From Faecalibacterium prausnitzii (lineage in GTDB: Bacteria > Bacillota > Clostridia > Oscillospirales > Ruminococcaceae): DNA of 16,188 nucleotides. Positions within the stretch are counted from its first letter, which is position 1. Each line of letters opens with the position of its first letter. The stretch lies in contig DCCL01000233.1 of NCBI GenBank assembly GCA_002313795.1, forward strand, positions 284 to 16,471. Direction: 5' to 3'. Position numbers and translations under genes: made by a program. This document shows, piece after piece, positions 6,764 to 13,898 of this stretch. Below the pieces are notes generated by a model, which was given only the letters and a program-made list of their open reading frames with translations, was not told the DNA's origin and made no database searches.

Positions 6764-8059
6764 ATGGGTCTTGTCAGAGCAGCTCTGGGCGCAGCATCCG
6801 GCGTGATGGGCGACCAGTGGAAGGAATATTTTTATTGCGATGCCCTCCCGGCGGAGGTGCTGGCAGTCAAGGGACAGAAGAAAGTCTCCGGCCGTTCGGC
6901 CAACCGCCGCGGCACTGAGAACATCATCACCGACGGCTCCATCGTGGCCGTGGCCGAGGGCCAGTGCGCCCTCATCGTGGAGCAGGGCAAGGTGGTAGAC
7001 CTCTGCGCCGAGGCGGGCGAGTATACCTATAATACAGGCACTCAGCCCTCTCTGCTGAGCAAGGGCCTTGCCAAGAACATCGATGAGGTGTTTGCCGAGA
7101 TCGGCAAGCGGTTCACCTTCGGCGGGCAGGCAGCCACCGACCAGCGCATCTACTACATCAACACCAAAGAGCTGATGGGCAACAAGTACGGCACCCCCAG
7201 CCCGGTGCCCTTCCGTGTGGTGGATCAGCGGGCCGGCATCGACATCGATGTGGGCATCCGCTGCTTCGGTGAGTACAGCTACCGCATCGTCAACCCCATC
7301 CTGTTTTACACCAATGTCTGTGGAAATGTGGAAAACGAGTACACCCGGGACGCTCTGGAAGGCCAGATGCGCACCGAGATGATGACAGCATTGCAGCCTG
7401 CCTTTGCCCGCATCAGCGAGATGGGCATCCGGTATTCTGCTCTGCCCGGCCACACTGCCGAGCTGGCCGACGCCCTGAACCAGGAGCTGTCTGCCAAGTG
7501 GAGCAAGCTGCGGGGCATCGAGATCGTCTCCCTCGGCGTGTCCGGCGTCAAGGCCAGCGAAGAGGACGAGCAGATGATCAAGGAGCTGCAGCGCAGCGCC
7601 GCCTTTATGGACCCCAGCCGCGCCGCAGCTCATCTGGTGGGTGCACAGGCCGCTGCCATGCAGGCCGCTGCTTCCAACACCACTGCCGGCCCGGCCATGG
7701 CCTTTATGGGGATGAATCAGGCCGCTGCTGCAGGCGGCGTCAATGCACAGGCCCTGTATCAGATGGGGGCACAGCAGCAGACTGCTGCTCCTGCCCCGGC
7801 CCCTGCTGCCCCGGCAGGCAGCTGGACCTGCTCCTGCGGGCAGACCGGCAACACTGGCAAGTTCTGCACCGCCTGCGGCAAGCCCCGTCCGGAAGAGGGC
7901 TGGGTGTGCAGCTGCGGCACCCACAATACCGGTAAATTCTGCTCGGAGTGCGGCAAACCCCGCCCCGCAGCCAAGTGCTCCAACTGCGGCTGGACCCCTG
8001 CCGACCCGTCCAACCCGCCCAAGTTCTGCCCCGAGTGCGGTAAGCCCTTCGGCGTTTGA
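6764..8059 (+). CDS. SPFH-domain protein with three C-terminal zinc ribbons (YdjI-like)
   Basis: The protein has 431 residues. Residues about 20-280 form an SPFH/virion-core-like domain (IITDGSIVAVAEGQCALIVEQGKVVD, FGGQAATDQRIYYINTKE, VVDQRAGIDIDVGIRCFGEYSY, LNQELSAKWSKLRGIEIVSLGVSGV, here named in pieces). An Ala/Gln-rich linker (about 285-350) leads to three zinc ribbons: CSCG...CTACG, CSCG...CSECG and CSNCG...CPECG (352-431). The first two use a CXC knuckle rather than CXXC. SPFH proteins scaffold membrane-associated assemblies; B. subtilis YdjI links PspA to membrane partners YdjG and YdjH. The next two genes resemble those partners, so a membrane-stress complex is inferred. The ATG is preceded by AAAGGAG. 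The exact role here is unknown. Confidence 0.85.
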   Translation: MGLVRAALGAASGVMGDQWKEYFYCDALPAEVLAVKGQKKVSGRSANRRGTENIITDGSIVAVAEGQCALIVEQGKVVDLCAEAGEYTYNTGTQPSLLSKGLAKNIDEVFAEIGKRFTFGGQAATDQRIYYINTKELMGNKYGTPSPVPFRVVDQRAGIDIDVGIRCFGEYSYRIVNPILFYTNVCGNVENEYTRDALEGQMRTEMMTALQPAFARISEMGIRYSALPGHTAELADALNQELSAKWSKLRGIEIVSLGVSGVKASEEDEQMIKELQRSAAFMDPSRAAAHLVGAQAAAMQAAASNTTAGPAMAFMGMNQAAAAGGVNAQALYQMGAQQQTAAPAPAPAAPAGSWTCSCGQTGNTGKFCTACGKPRPEEGWVCSCGTHNTGKFCSECGKPRPAAKCSNCGWTPADPSNPPKFCPECGKPFGV

Positions 8060-8074
8060 AAGGGGGCCTGAAAG

Positions 8075-9160
8075 ATGGCAGAAAAGACAACGAATTATCA
8101 GTGCCCGGCCTGTACAGGCCCGCTGCGGTTCGACAGCGCCTCCGGCAAGCTGGTCTGCGACTACTGCGGCTCTACCTATGAAGTGAGCGAGGTGGAAGCC
8201 CTCTACGGCGAGAAACAGGCTCAGGCCGACAAGGCCGCAGAAGCTGCCGAAAAAGCTGCGTCCAACGGCCCGGTCTGGAGTGAAAAAGAGACGGGCGGCC
8301 TCAGCAGCCGCACCTGCACCTCCTGCGGTGCCGAGCTGGTCTGCGGCCCGGAGACCGCCGCCACCACCTGCCCTTACTGCGGCAACCCCATGGTACTGGG
8401 CGGTCAGCTTTCCGGCAAGCTCAAGCCGGAGTACATCATTCCCTTCAAGATGGACAAAAAGACGGCCATCGCCAACCTGAAAAAGTATTATAAGGGCAAA
8501 GCGTTCCTGCCCAAAGCCTTCAAGGACGATAACCACATCGAAGAGATCCAGGGCGTGTATGTGCCCTTCTGGCTCTACGATGGCCGGATGGAAGCCCGGG
8601 GCGCCTATAAAGGCGAGATCAGCGAGAGTCACCGGGAGGGCGATTACATCGTCACCACCACAAAGCACTTCGACATCGCCCGCGTGGGCGACGCGGATTT
8701 CGTCCAGGTGCCGGTGGATGGCTCCAGCAAGATGCCGGATGCCCATATGGACGCCATTGAGCCCTTTGATTATAAGGAGCTCAAGCCCTTCTCCACAGCC
8801 TATCTGCCCGGCTTTCTGGCCGACCGGTACGACGAGGACGACAAGAAATGCGCCGCCCGCGCCGTGAGCCGGATGCAGAACAGCACCGCCGCAGCCCTGC
8901 ATAGTACGCTGGGCGGCTACACCGGCCTGCAGACCCTCTCGGAGCAGGTGGACCTGCGGCAGCTGGAACCTCACTACGCCCTGCTCCCGGTCTGGATGCT
9001 CCACACCCGCTGGAAAGACAAGGACTTCCTCTTCGCCATGAACGGCCAGACCGGTCGGCTCATCGGTGACCTGCCGGTGGATAAGGGCCGGGTGGCGGCA
9101 TGGTTTGCCGGCATCAGCATCCCGCTGATGATCCTGACGGCCCTGTTCCTGTTGCTGTGA
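8075..9160 (+). CDS. Zinc-ribbon protein with C-terminal membrane anchor (YdjG-like)
   Basis: The protein has 361 residues. Two zinc ribbons open it: CPAC (10-13) with CDYC about 15 residues on, and, after an Ala/Glu-rich helix (about 45-65), CTSC with CPYC. The middle contains YIIPFKMDKKTAIANLKKYY and IQGVYVPFWLYDG, typical of the TFIIB-type zinc-ribbon membrane proteins of Firmicutes. One transmembrane helix closes the protein (VAAWFAGISIPLMILTALFL). It starts 15 bases after the SPFH gene stop with a GGGGG-rich ribosome site and ends 16 bases before the TPM gene. By analogy with B. subtilis ydjG it would help recruit the SPFH protein to the membrane. The molecular activity is not known. Confidence 0.82.
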   Translation: MAEKTTNYQCPACTGPLRFDSASGKLVCDYCGSTYEVSEVEALYGEKQAQADKAAEAAEKAASNGPVWSEKETGGLSSRTCTSCGAELVCGPETAATTCPYCGNPMVLGGQLSGKLKPEYIIPFKMDKKTAIANLKKYYKGKAFLPKAFKDDNHIEEIQGVYVPFWLYDGRMEARGAYKGEISESHREGDYIVTTTKHFDIARVGDADFVQVPVDGSSKMPDAHMDAIEPFDYKELKPFSTAYLPGFLADRYDEDDKKCAARAVSRMQNSTAAALHSTLGGYTGLQTLSEQVDLRQLEPHYALLPVWMLHTRWKDKDFLFAMNGQTGRLIGDLPVDKGRVAAWFAGISIPLMILTALFLLL

Positions 9161-9176
9161 GAGGGGGAACGGTAAA

Positions 9177-9965
9177 ATGAAAACATTGAAAAAACTGTCT
9201 GCCCTTCTGACTGCGGCCCTGCTCTGCATGGTCATCGTCCTGCCCGCAGGCGCTGCGGCCCCGCTGGTGCGGGATGAATGCGGCGTGTTCGACGCCGATA
9301 CGCTGGCACAGCTGGAACAGAAGGCAGAGAGCGCTTCGGAAGGCCATGATGTGGACGTCTACCTCCTGATGGTGGATGACATCGGGGACACTGACCAGCG
9401 CGACTACGCAAAAAACTATTACATCACCAACGGCCTCGGCTATGGCGATGAAAAGAGCGGCATCCTGTTCATGGTGGCAGTGGGTTCCCGCAAGTATGTC
9501 ACCATCACCTATGGCGGCGGCGTCACGGCTTTTACCGACTACCGCATCCAGGAGCAGGAAAATGACATCGTATCCCACCTCTCGGACAACGACTGGAAGG
9601 GTGCGGCAGAGACCTACCTCGATATGTGCGACCACGCGCTGAACTATTACGCCAAGCACGGGGAGCCCATCGATGAGGACAATGATATTGGCTGGGATAG
9701 CTTGGCCATCGCCATGCTGTTCCCCCTCGGCATCTCTGCGGTCATCTGCTTCATCCTCTACGGTCAGATGAAAACGGCCAAAAAGAAGACCCAGGCCAAC
9801 GACTATATGCCCGGCTTTGAGCTGCGGGTCAAGCGCGACTGCTACACCCACACCACCCGGGAGCGTACCTATGACCCGCCGAAGAAGGAGTCCAGCTCTT
9901 CTTCCGGCGGCGGTTCCTCTACGGATTCGAGCGGCTTCGGCGGTTCCTCCGGCGGCTCGTTCTGA
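9177..9965 (+). CDS. TPM-domain membrane protein (YdjH/YgcG-like)
   Basis: The protein has 262 residues. A signal peptide (1-27, ending PAGAAA) is followed by a TPM domain, about residues 28-165, containing VRDECGVFDADTLAQLEQKA, DVDVYLLMVDD, GYGDEKSGILFMVAVGSRK and YVTITYGGGVTAFTDYRIQ. A membrane helix follows (LAIAMLFPLGISAVICFILY), then a basic cytoplasmic stretch and a Ser/Gly-rich tail ending GFGGSSGGSF, usual for YgcG proteins. Third gene of the operon, 16 bases after the zinc-ribbon gene, ribosome site GAGGGGG. B. subtilis YdjH is the closest functional analogue I know. The extracytoplasmic TPM domain may sense or act on the envelope, but that is inference. Confidence 0.85.
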   Translation: MKTLKKLSALLTAALLCMVIVLPAGAAAPLVRDECGVFDADTLAQLEQKAESASEGHDVDVYLLMVDDIGDTDQRDYAKNYYITNGLGYGDEKSGILFMVAVGSRKYVTITYGGGVTAFTDYRIQEQENDIVSHLSDNDWKGAAETYLDMCDHALNYYAKHGEPIDEDNDIGWDSLAIAMLFPLGISAVICFILYGQMKTAKKKTQANDYMPGFELRVKRDCYTHTTRERTYDPPKKESSSSSGGGSSTDSSGFGGSSGGSF

Positions 9966-9976
9966 AACGGGAAAGC

Positions 9977-10012
9977 AAAAACACCTCTGTGCAGCGCACA
10001 GAGGTGTTTTTT
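9977..10012. terminator. Bidirectional intrinsic terminator
   Basis: ACACCTCTGTGC (9981-9992) pairs perfectly with GCACAGAGGTGT (9996-10007) around a three-base loop. It has TTTTT on the + side and AAAA before it, giving a U-tract on the - side. It serves the TPM gene (+) and the ABC transporter operon (-), whose stops lie 15 and 18 bases away. Confidence 0.93.
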
Positions 10013-10025
10013 ATAGGAAAAGAAA

Positions 10026-10775
10026 TTACAGCATCTTGGAGAGGAATGCCTTCAGGCGGGGATGCTTGGGGTTGGTGAAGAGCTCCTGCGGGGGCTCGTC
10101 CTCCTGGATTTTGCCATCATCGATGAAGATGACGCGGTTGGACACTTCGCGGGCAAAGCCCATTTCGTGGGTAACGACCAGCATGGTGATGCCGGTGTGG
10201 GCCAATTCCTTCATCAGTTCCAGAACCTCGCCTACCATCTCGGGGTCGAGTGCACTGGTGGGCTCGTCAAAGAGGATGACGTCCGGGTCCATGGCCAGTG
10301 CACGGGCAATGGCGATGCGCTGCTGCTGACCACCGGAAAGGCTCTTGGGGTAGGCGTTGGCCTTGTCGGCCAGACCCACGCGGGCCAGCAGCTCGTCAGC
10401 ACGGGCGGAGATGGCGGCCTTGTCTTTGAGCTTGAGCAGGGTAGGGGCCAGCTCGAGGTTCTTCTTGACGGTCAGGTGGGGGAAGAGGTTGAAGTGCTGG
10501 AACACCATGCCCATCTTCTGGCGGTGGAGGTCGATATTCACCGACTTGCTGGCCAGATCCACGCCGTCGAAGAAGATAGCACCGGAGGTGGGCTCCTCCA
10601 GCATGTTCAGGCTGCGCAGCAGAGTGGACTTGCCGGAACCGGAGGGGCCGATGATGGCCACCACCTCGCCCTTGTGGATGTCCAGGTCACAGCCGTCCAG
10701 CGCGTGAACGGTGCCGTGGTTGTACTCCTTGACCAGCTTTTTCACGGAGATGAGAACTTTACTGCTTATCGCCAC
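10026..10775 (-). CDS. Polar amino acid ABC transporter ATP-binding protein (GlnQ-type)
   Basis: Cytoplasmic ATPase that drives amino-acid uptake with the permease and binding protein upstream. The 249 residues are normal for the GlnQ/ArtP/HisP group. Walker A is GPSGSGKS (43-50), the Q-loop is [10 protein letters not shown] (91-100), the signature is LSGGQQQR (146-153), Walker B is [13 protein letters not shown] (166-178) and the switch histidine is H203 in VVTHEM. The start is a GTG at 10775 with AAGGAG eight bases upstream. It lies inside the permease gene, overlapping it by 17 bases, so translation is probably coupled. Substrate cannot be read from this subunit. Confidence 0.95.
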   Translation of the reverse strand: MAISSKVLISVKKLVKEYNHGTVHALDGCDLDIHKGEVVAIIGPSGSGKSTLLRSLNMLEEPTSGAIFFDGVDLASKSVNIDLHRQKMGMVFQHFNLFPHLTVKKNLELAPTLLKLKDKAAISARADELLARVGLADKANAYPKSLSGGQQQRIAIARALAMDPDVILFDEPTSALDPEMVGEVLELMKELAHTGITMLVVTHEMGFAREVSNRVIFIDDGKIQEDEPPQELFTNPKHPRLKAFLSKML

Positions 10776-11490
10776 GGCGCATTCTCCTTTCTATGGCCTC
10801 GATCGCTTTGGAGGCGGGGTAGTTGATGCAGAAGTAGACCAGCGCGGCCAGCACATAGGGCGCCAGCGTGATGTAGCTGTTGCCGGAGACGGTTTGGGCG
10901 GTGTACATGATCTCCGCCATGCCCAGCACAGAGCAGATGGAGGATTCCTTCACCATGGTGACCACCTCATTGGCCAGAGCGGGGAGGACGTTCTTGATGG
11001 CCTGGGGCAGCACCACCAGCCGCATGGACTGCCAGCCGGAAAGACCCAGCGAGCGGGCGGCCTCTGTTTGCCCCTTGTCCACGGCCAGAATACCGGCGCG
11101 GAATATCTCGGCCACATACGCCGAGCTGTTCAGCGCCAGCGCCACCACGCCGGGGATGAAGCGGTTGATGGCGATAAAGCCGAACAGAAGGGTGCGGGGC
11201 AGGGTGATGTAGTGGAACAGTCCGAAGTAGATGATGGACAGCTGCACCAGCATGGGGGTGGAACGGAACACGGCGATATACGCGCCGGCGAACCACTTGA
11301 TGGGCTTGACCTTGCTCAGCCGCATCATAGCCAACAGCAGAGCGGGGATCACAGCCAGCAACACGGACACAACCGCCAGCAGCAGGGTGTATTCAAAGCC
11401 GCGGACGAAGGCGGAGCCGTACTTGGGCAGGAACGAGAAGTTGAAGAAGTTGGTGTTGTCCATGTTGACAAACAGATCATTCCACGACAT
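10759..11490 (-). CDS. Polar amino acid ABC transporter permease (HisM/GlnP family)
   Basis: Integral membrane subunit, 243 residues, about five helices. The HisM-type start [20 protein letters not shown] (24-43) and the [10 protein letters not shown] motif (75-84) are followed by the EAA loop [20 protein letters not shown] (143-162), which contacts the ATPase. The segment [21 protein letters not shown] (173-193) is typical of amino-acid permeases. Only one permease is present, so a homodimer is likely. The ATG at 11490 has AAAGGA upstream. It lies 87 bases after the binding-protein stop, with a stem-loop in between that may set relative expression. Confidence 0.94.
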   Translation of the reverse strand: MSWNDLFVNMDNTNFFNFSFLPKYGSAFVRGFEYTLLLAVVSVLLAVIPALLLAMMRLSKVKPIKWFAGAYIAVFRSTPMLVQLSIIYFGLFHYITLPRTLLFGFIAINRFIPGVVALALNSSAYVAEIFRAGILAVDKGQTEAARSLGLSGWQSMRLVVLPQAIKNVLPALANEVVTMVKESSICSVLGMAEIMYTAQTVSGNSYITLAPYVLAALVYFCINYPASKAIEAIERRMRRGDKQ

Positions 11491-11525
11491 AGACGAGACA
11501 TCCTTTCAAAAGTTCTGATACACAG

Positions 11526-11561
11526 CGCAAGCGTGCAAAGCCGGGGCTTTGCACGTTTGCG
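11526..11561 (-). promoter_or_regulatory. Intercistronic stem-loop between binding protein and permease
   Basis: Bases 11526-11542 and 11545-11561 are inverted repeats matching at 16 of 17 positions with a two-base loop. No U-tract follows on either strand. Such structures after binding-protein genes often protect the upstream mRNA and let the binding protein be made in excess; that role here is inferred. Confidence 0.75.
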
Positions 11562-11577
11562 GTGGTTGGCGGGATTA

Positions 11578-12459
11578 TCAGCCCACGTAGCTCAGACCCA
11601 CGTTGCCGTCCAGCACCAGCAGGTCGATGGTGCCGTTCTTCAGCTCAGTGACCAGAGTGGGAACCAGGGATTCCAGAACCATGCCGTTGGCGGCGTCGGG
11701 GAACATATCGGCGGCGGCCATGGCCTTGGTGGTGTTCTTCTGAGCGCCGATGATGACGGAGGCCTGATTGATGTCGTCAACGGTCTTGTACTTGTCGGCA
11801 TTGGAGGCCTTCACCAGAATGACGGGAGGCAGGTCGGTGTAGTAGGGGTCGGAGAAGTCGCAGGCCAGGGCACGCTCATCGGTGTACTCGCAGGCGGCCA
11901 GCACCATGTCGAAGTCGCCGTTGCTCAGGGAGGTCACCAGATTATCGAAGTTCATGGACTCGATCTGCAGCTCCATGCCCATGGACTCGGCGATGTACTT
12001 GCCCACTTCCACGTCGATACCGGCGTACTCGGTCATAGCGGCATCAGCGAAGAACTCGTAGGGGGGATAGTCGGGGCTGGTGCCCATGACCAGAACGGGC
12101 TTGTCGCTGGCGGCGGCATCCTCGTCGGCAGCGGCCAGATCGGAGGAAACGGAATCGGGGGTGTACGTCTCCTGAGAGGCGACCTTGTCCTCGATCTCCT
12201 TGAGCAGTGCGCCGTCGTTGGCGGTCAGCTCAGCAATGGCCTTGTTGATGCCGGGCAGCAGACCCTTGGGGTCGCCCTTCTGCACCAGAACGCGATAGGG
12301 CTCCGTCTCGCCCCAATCCACCACATTCTCCAGAACCACCAGAGAATCGTCGGTGTCGGCGGCGGTGTCATCCTTCTTGGTGTCGTCAGCCTTCTGGCCG
12401 CAGGCCACCAGGCTCAGAGCCATGACCAGCGCCAGCAGCATTGCCATAAACTTTTTCAT
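11578..12459 (-). CDS. Amino-acid-binding lipoprotein of ABC transporter, circularly permuted
   Basis: Substrate-binding protein (family 3 type) of the amino-acid importer encoded downstream. It has 293 residues, with a lipoprotein signal ending LVAC (C20). What follows is unusual. Residues 39-93 (SLVVLENVVDWGETEPYRVL and on to LLKEIEDKV) match the C-terminal end of a normal binding protein. A Ser/Ala/Asp-rich linker (94-120) leads to the normal domain start VLVMGTSPDYPPYEFF (122-137). The domain then continues through GIDVEVGKYIA, FDNLVTSLSNGDFDMVLA and the carboxylate-binding TDER (R196) to DLLVLDGNVGLSYVG (D284). It stops exactly where the C-terminal segment would normally continue. No remnant of that segment lies in the 87 bases downstream. 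The start has GAAAGGAAG upstream. Confidence 0.93.
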   Translation of the reverse strand: MKKFMAMLLALVMALSLVACGQKADDTKKDDTAADTDDSLVVLENVVDWGETEPYRVLVQKGDPKGLLPGINKAIAELTANDGALLKEIEDKVASQETYTPDSVSSDLAAADEDAAASDKPVLVMGTSPDYPPYEFFADAAMTEYAGIDVEVGKYIAESMGMELQIESMNFDNLVTSLSNGDFDMVLAACEYTDERALACDFSDPYYTDLPPVILVKASNADKYKTVDDINQASVIIGAQKNTTKAMAAADMFPDAANGMVLESLVPTLVTELKNGTIDLLVLDGNVGLSYVG

Positions 12460-12550
12460 GTTACTTACTTCCTTTCAAATTGTGTATGGTTCTATACCGG
12501 AAACCGGGATATAGACGTGTATTTCGGAGGAGTTCCTCCTGACAGTGGCT

Positions 12551-12579
12551 ACTATACACCGCGCGTGCATAAATGTCAA
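12551..12579 (-). promoter_or_regulatory. Consensus promoter of the amino-acid ABC transporter operon
   Basis: On the minus strand a perfect TTGACA (12579-12574), a 17-base spacer and TATAGT (12556-12551) make this the strongest promoter in the window. The predicted start is near 12544, giving an 85-base leader before the binding-protein ATG. Confidence 0.9.
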
Positions 12580-12726
12580 CATGTTTTTGCATAAAAAATC
12601 GATGAAAAGGCGAATTTGTACAAACAGTACATGGGAAAACGGGGGAAAATGAGGTTTTAATTGTGCAGAACGGCGACACTGACCGGCGTATAAATGAATA
12701 AATATGCAAATATACCGAATGAAACA

Positions 12727-12754
12727 GAAACGCCAGCCGAAAGGCTGGCGTTTC
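12727..12754 (-). terminator. Stem-loop terminator after the NlpC/P60 gene
   Basis: GAAACGCCAGCC (12727-12738) pairs perfectly with GGCTGGCGTTTC (12743-12754) around GAAA. On the minus strand the closing bases are followed only by TGTTTC, so it is a weak intrinsic terminator, but its place 39 bases after the stop at 12793 fits. Confidence 0.65.
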
Positions 12755-12792
12755 CTCTACAAAAGAAAAGGGGATCATGAAGAAGTTTCTGC

Positions 12793-13698
12793 TTACATGT
12801 CGATAAGACGGGCGGCGTAGAGGTAGGTGCGGGCGTAGTAGCTCTCGTACAGGGAGCTGATGATCACGCCGCTGCTGGTGCTGGAATGGATAAACTGCCC
12901 TCCGCCCAGATAGATGCCCACATGACCGATGCCGCTGCCGCCGGTGGCGAAGAACACCAGATCGCCGGGTGCACGCTCCGCGGTGGTCACGCTGCGGCAC
13001 ATGCGGTACTGGCTGGTAGCGCCGTGGGGCAGGCTGATGCCGAAGGCACCGAACACCTTCATGGTGAAGCCGGAGCAGTCGATCCCGCTGCGGCTGGTGC
13101 CGCCGTAGCGGTACGGGGTGTCCAGATAGCTGTACGCCTCGGCGATGACATCCTCCAGCAGGGTGTTGGTGGCGGCGGTGCCCTCGTAATCCTCATAGCG
13201 CACGGGCTGGCAGTACTCGGACAGGACGTAGCCGGTATCGCTGCCGTAGGCCACCTGATACCACTCATCGTCCACTATGTCCAGCAGACGGGCGGCCTTG
13301 CCATCGAAGATGATGCGCAGGCGCTGCGCGTCGGTGCTGGGTTCGGCGCGAAGAGAAATGTAGGAATTGCAGTCCACCAGAACACCGGTGTTTTCCTTCA
13401 GGAAGTTCTCCTTGCGGAGCGCCTCCGTCTCCTGTACCAGCGCCTGAGCGGAAAGCTGGGTCAGGGACAGCGTATCGCCGTCCAGCAGGCCGGCCTCCTC
13501 CGCCAGACGCAGACCGTCGCCGGTCTGAAGGGCGGTAGCGGAGCCGGACACAACACCGCTGCCGGCCAGCGCTTCCACGGCGGCCGTATAGCCGGCGGTG
13601 TCGATGGGCGTCGTCTCCTCCGCGTTGGCGGCGGTGACAGCCCCGGAGAAAAGCAGCAGACTGGACAGACCCAGCGCCGCGATCTGTTTTCCGAACAT
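12793..13698 (-). CDS. Secreted SH3b-NlpC/P60 peptidoglycan endopeptidase
   Basis: Predicted exported cysteine peptidase cutting cell-wall stem peptides. It has 301 residues. The signal peptide is 1-26 (hydrophobic IAALGLSSLLLFSGAVTA, cleavage after ANA). Residues about 30-100 are an Ala/Leu-rich helical region with no family I recognise. Residues about 104-163 are an SH3b wall-binding domain (TGVLVDCNSYISLRAEPSTD ... GYVLSEYC). Residues about 180-301 are NlpC/P60, with C208 in SGIDCSGF, H259 in GIGHVGIYLGG and H271 in FIHSST as catalytic candidates. The start at 13698 is chosen for GGAAGG eight bases upstream and for the signal peptide beginning directly; 17 further codons are open upstream. 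Divergent from the AraC gene. Confidence 0.92.
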   Translation of the reverse strand: MFGKQIAALGLSSLLLFSGAVTAANAEETTPIDTAGYTAAVEALAGSGVVSGSATALQTGDGLRLAEEAGLLDGDTLSLTQLSAQALVQETEALRKENFLKENTGVLVDCNSYISLRAEPSTDAQRLRIIFDGKAARLLDIVDDEWYQVAYGSDTGYVLSEYCQPVRYEDYEGTAATNTLLEDVIAEAYSYLDTPYRYGGTSRSGIDCSGFTMKVFGAFGISLPHGATSQYRMCRSVTTAERAPGDLVFFATGGSGIGHVGIYLGGGQFIHSSTSSGVIISSLYESYYARTYLYAARLIDM

Positions 13699-13754
13699 GG
13701 GTATTACCTTCCATCGCATTGATTTCGCCGGGGGTAAGGTACCCGACAACCGAT

Positions 13755-13763
13755 ACTATATCA
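13755..13763 (-). promoter_or_regulatory. Extended -10 promoter of the NlpC/P60 gene
   Basis: On the minus strand TGATATAGT gives an extended -10 (TG, one base, TATAGT). No good -35 is seen in the AT-rich sequence upstream. The predicted leader is about 50 bases. Confidence 0.55.
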
Positions 13764-13837
13764 CAACTCTATCAAAAAAGCTACATAAAAATTACAAATT
13801 GGAAACAAAATTTTCAGAACGGTAATAAGCTGGCTGG

Positions 13838-13871
13838 AATATTGCAATATTTGCATAAGCTGTGTTATAAT
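13838..13871 (+). promoter_or_regulatory. Promoter of the AraC-family regulator with overlapping palindrome
   Basis: TTGCAA (13842-13847), an 18-base spacer and a perfect TATAAT (13866-13871) precede the gene. The perfect 14-base palindrome AATATTGCAATATT (13838-13851) covers the -35, and TTGCA recurs at 13851-13855. This is a plausible operator, possibly for autoregulation; no binding partner can be proven. Confidence 0.75.
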
Positions 13872-13898
13872 GATGGCAAAAAATGCGGAGGTGATACG

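Larger units (their letters stand above)
12460..12792. other. Intergenic region with transporter leader, promoter and NlpC terminator
   Basis: From right to left the region holds the hairpin after the NlpC gene (12727-12754), then an AT-rich stretch containing TGAATAAATATGCA (12695-12708). The ABC operon promoter (12551-12579) and its roughly 85-base leader follow. The leader has two hairpins, GGAGG/CCTCC (12526-12539) and CTATA..CCGG/CCGG..TATAG (12492-12514). No gene is seen. Confidence 0.6.

Noticed and set aside
6581..9235. Very long minus-strand open frame (884 codons) opposite the SPFH and zinc-ribbon genes
   Set aside because: It is the antisense frame of two well-formed genes with recognised domains, and it also runs across the TPP riboswitch promoter. 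Its composition (Gly, His, Ala, Leu rich) is typical of GC-rich antisense frames, and no ribosome site or domain is seen.
11578..12459. Frameshift or gene fusion as explanation for the odd binding protein
   Set aside because: The frame is continuous, only one copy of each segment is present, the linker is typical of a designed-like tether, and the 87 downstream bases contain no leftover C-terminal coding sequence. A permutation explains all of this better.
10711..12594. Plus-strand open frame of 627 codons
   Set aside because: It lies opposite the permease and binding-protein genes and includes their promoter. It is rich in Gly, His and Gln with no recognisable domain.
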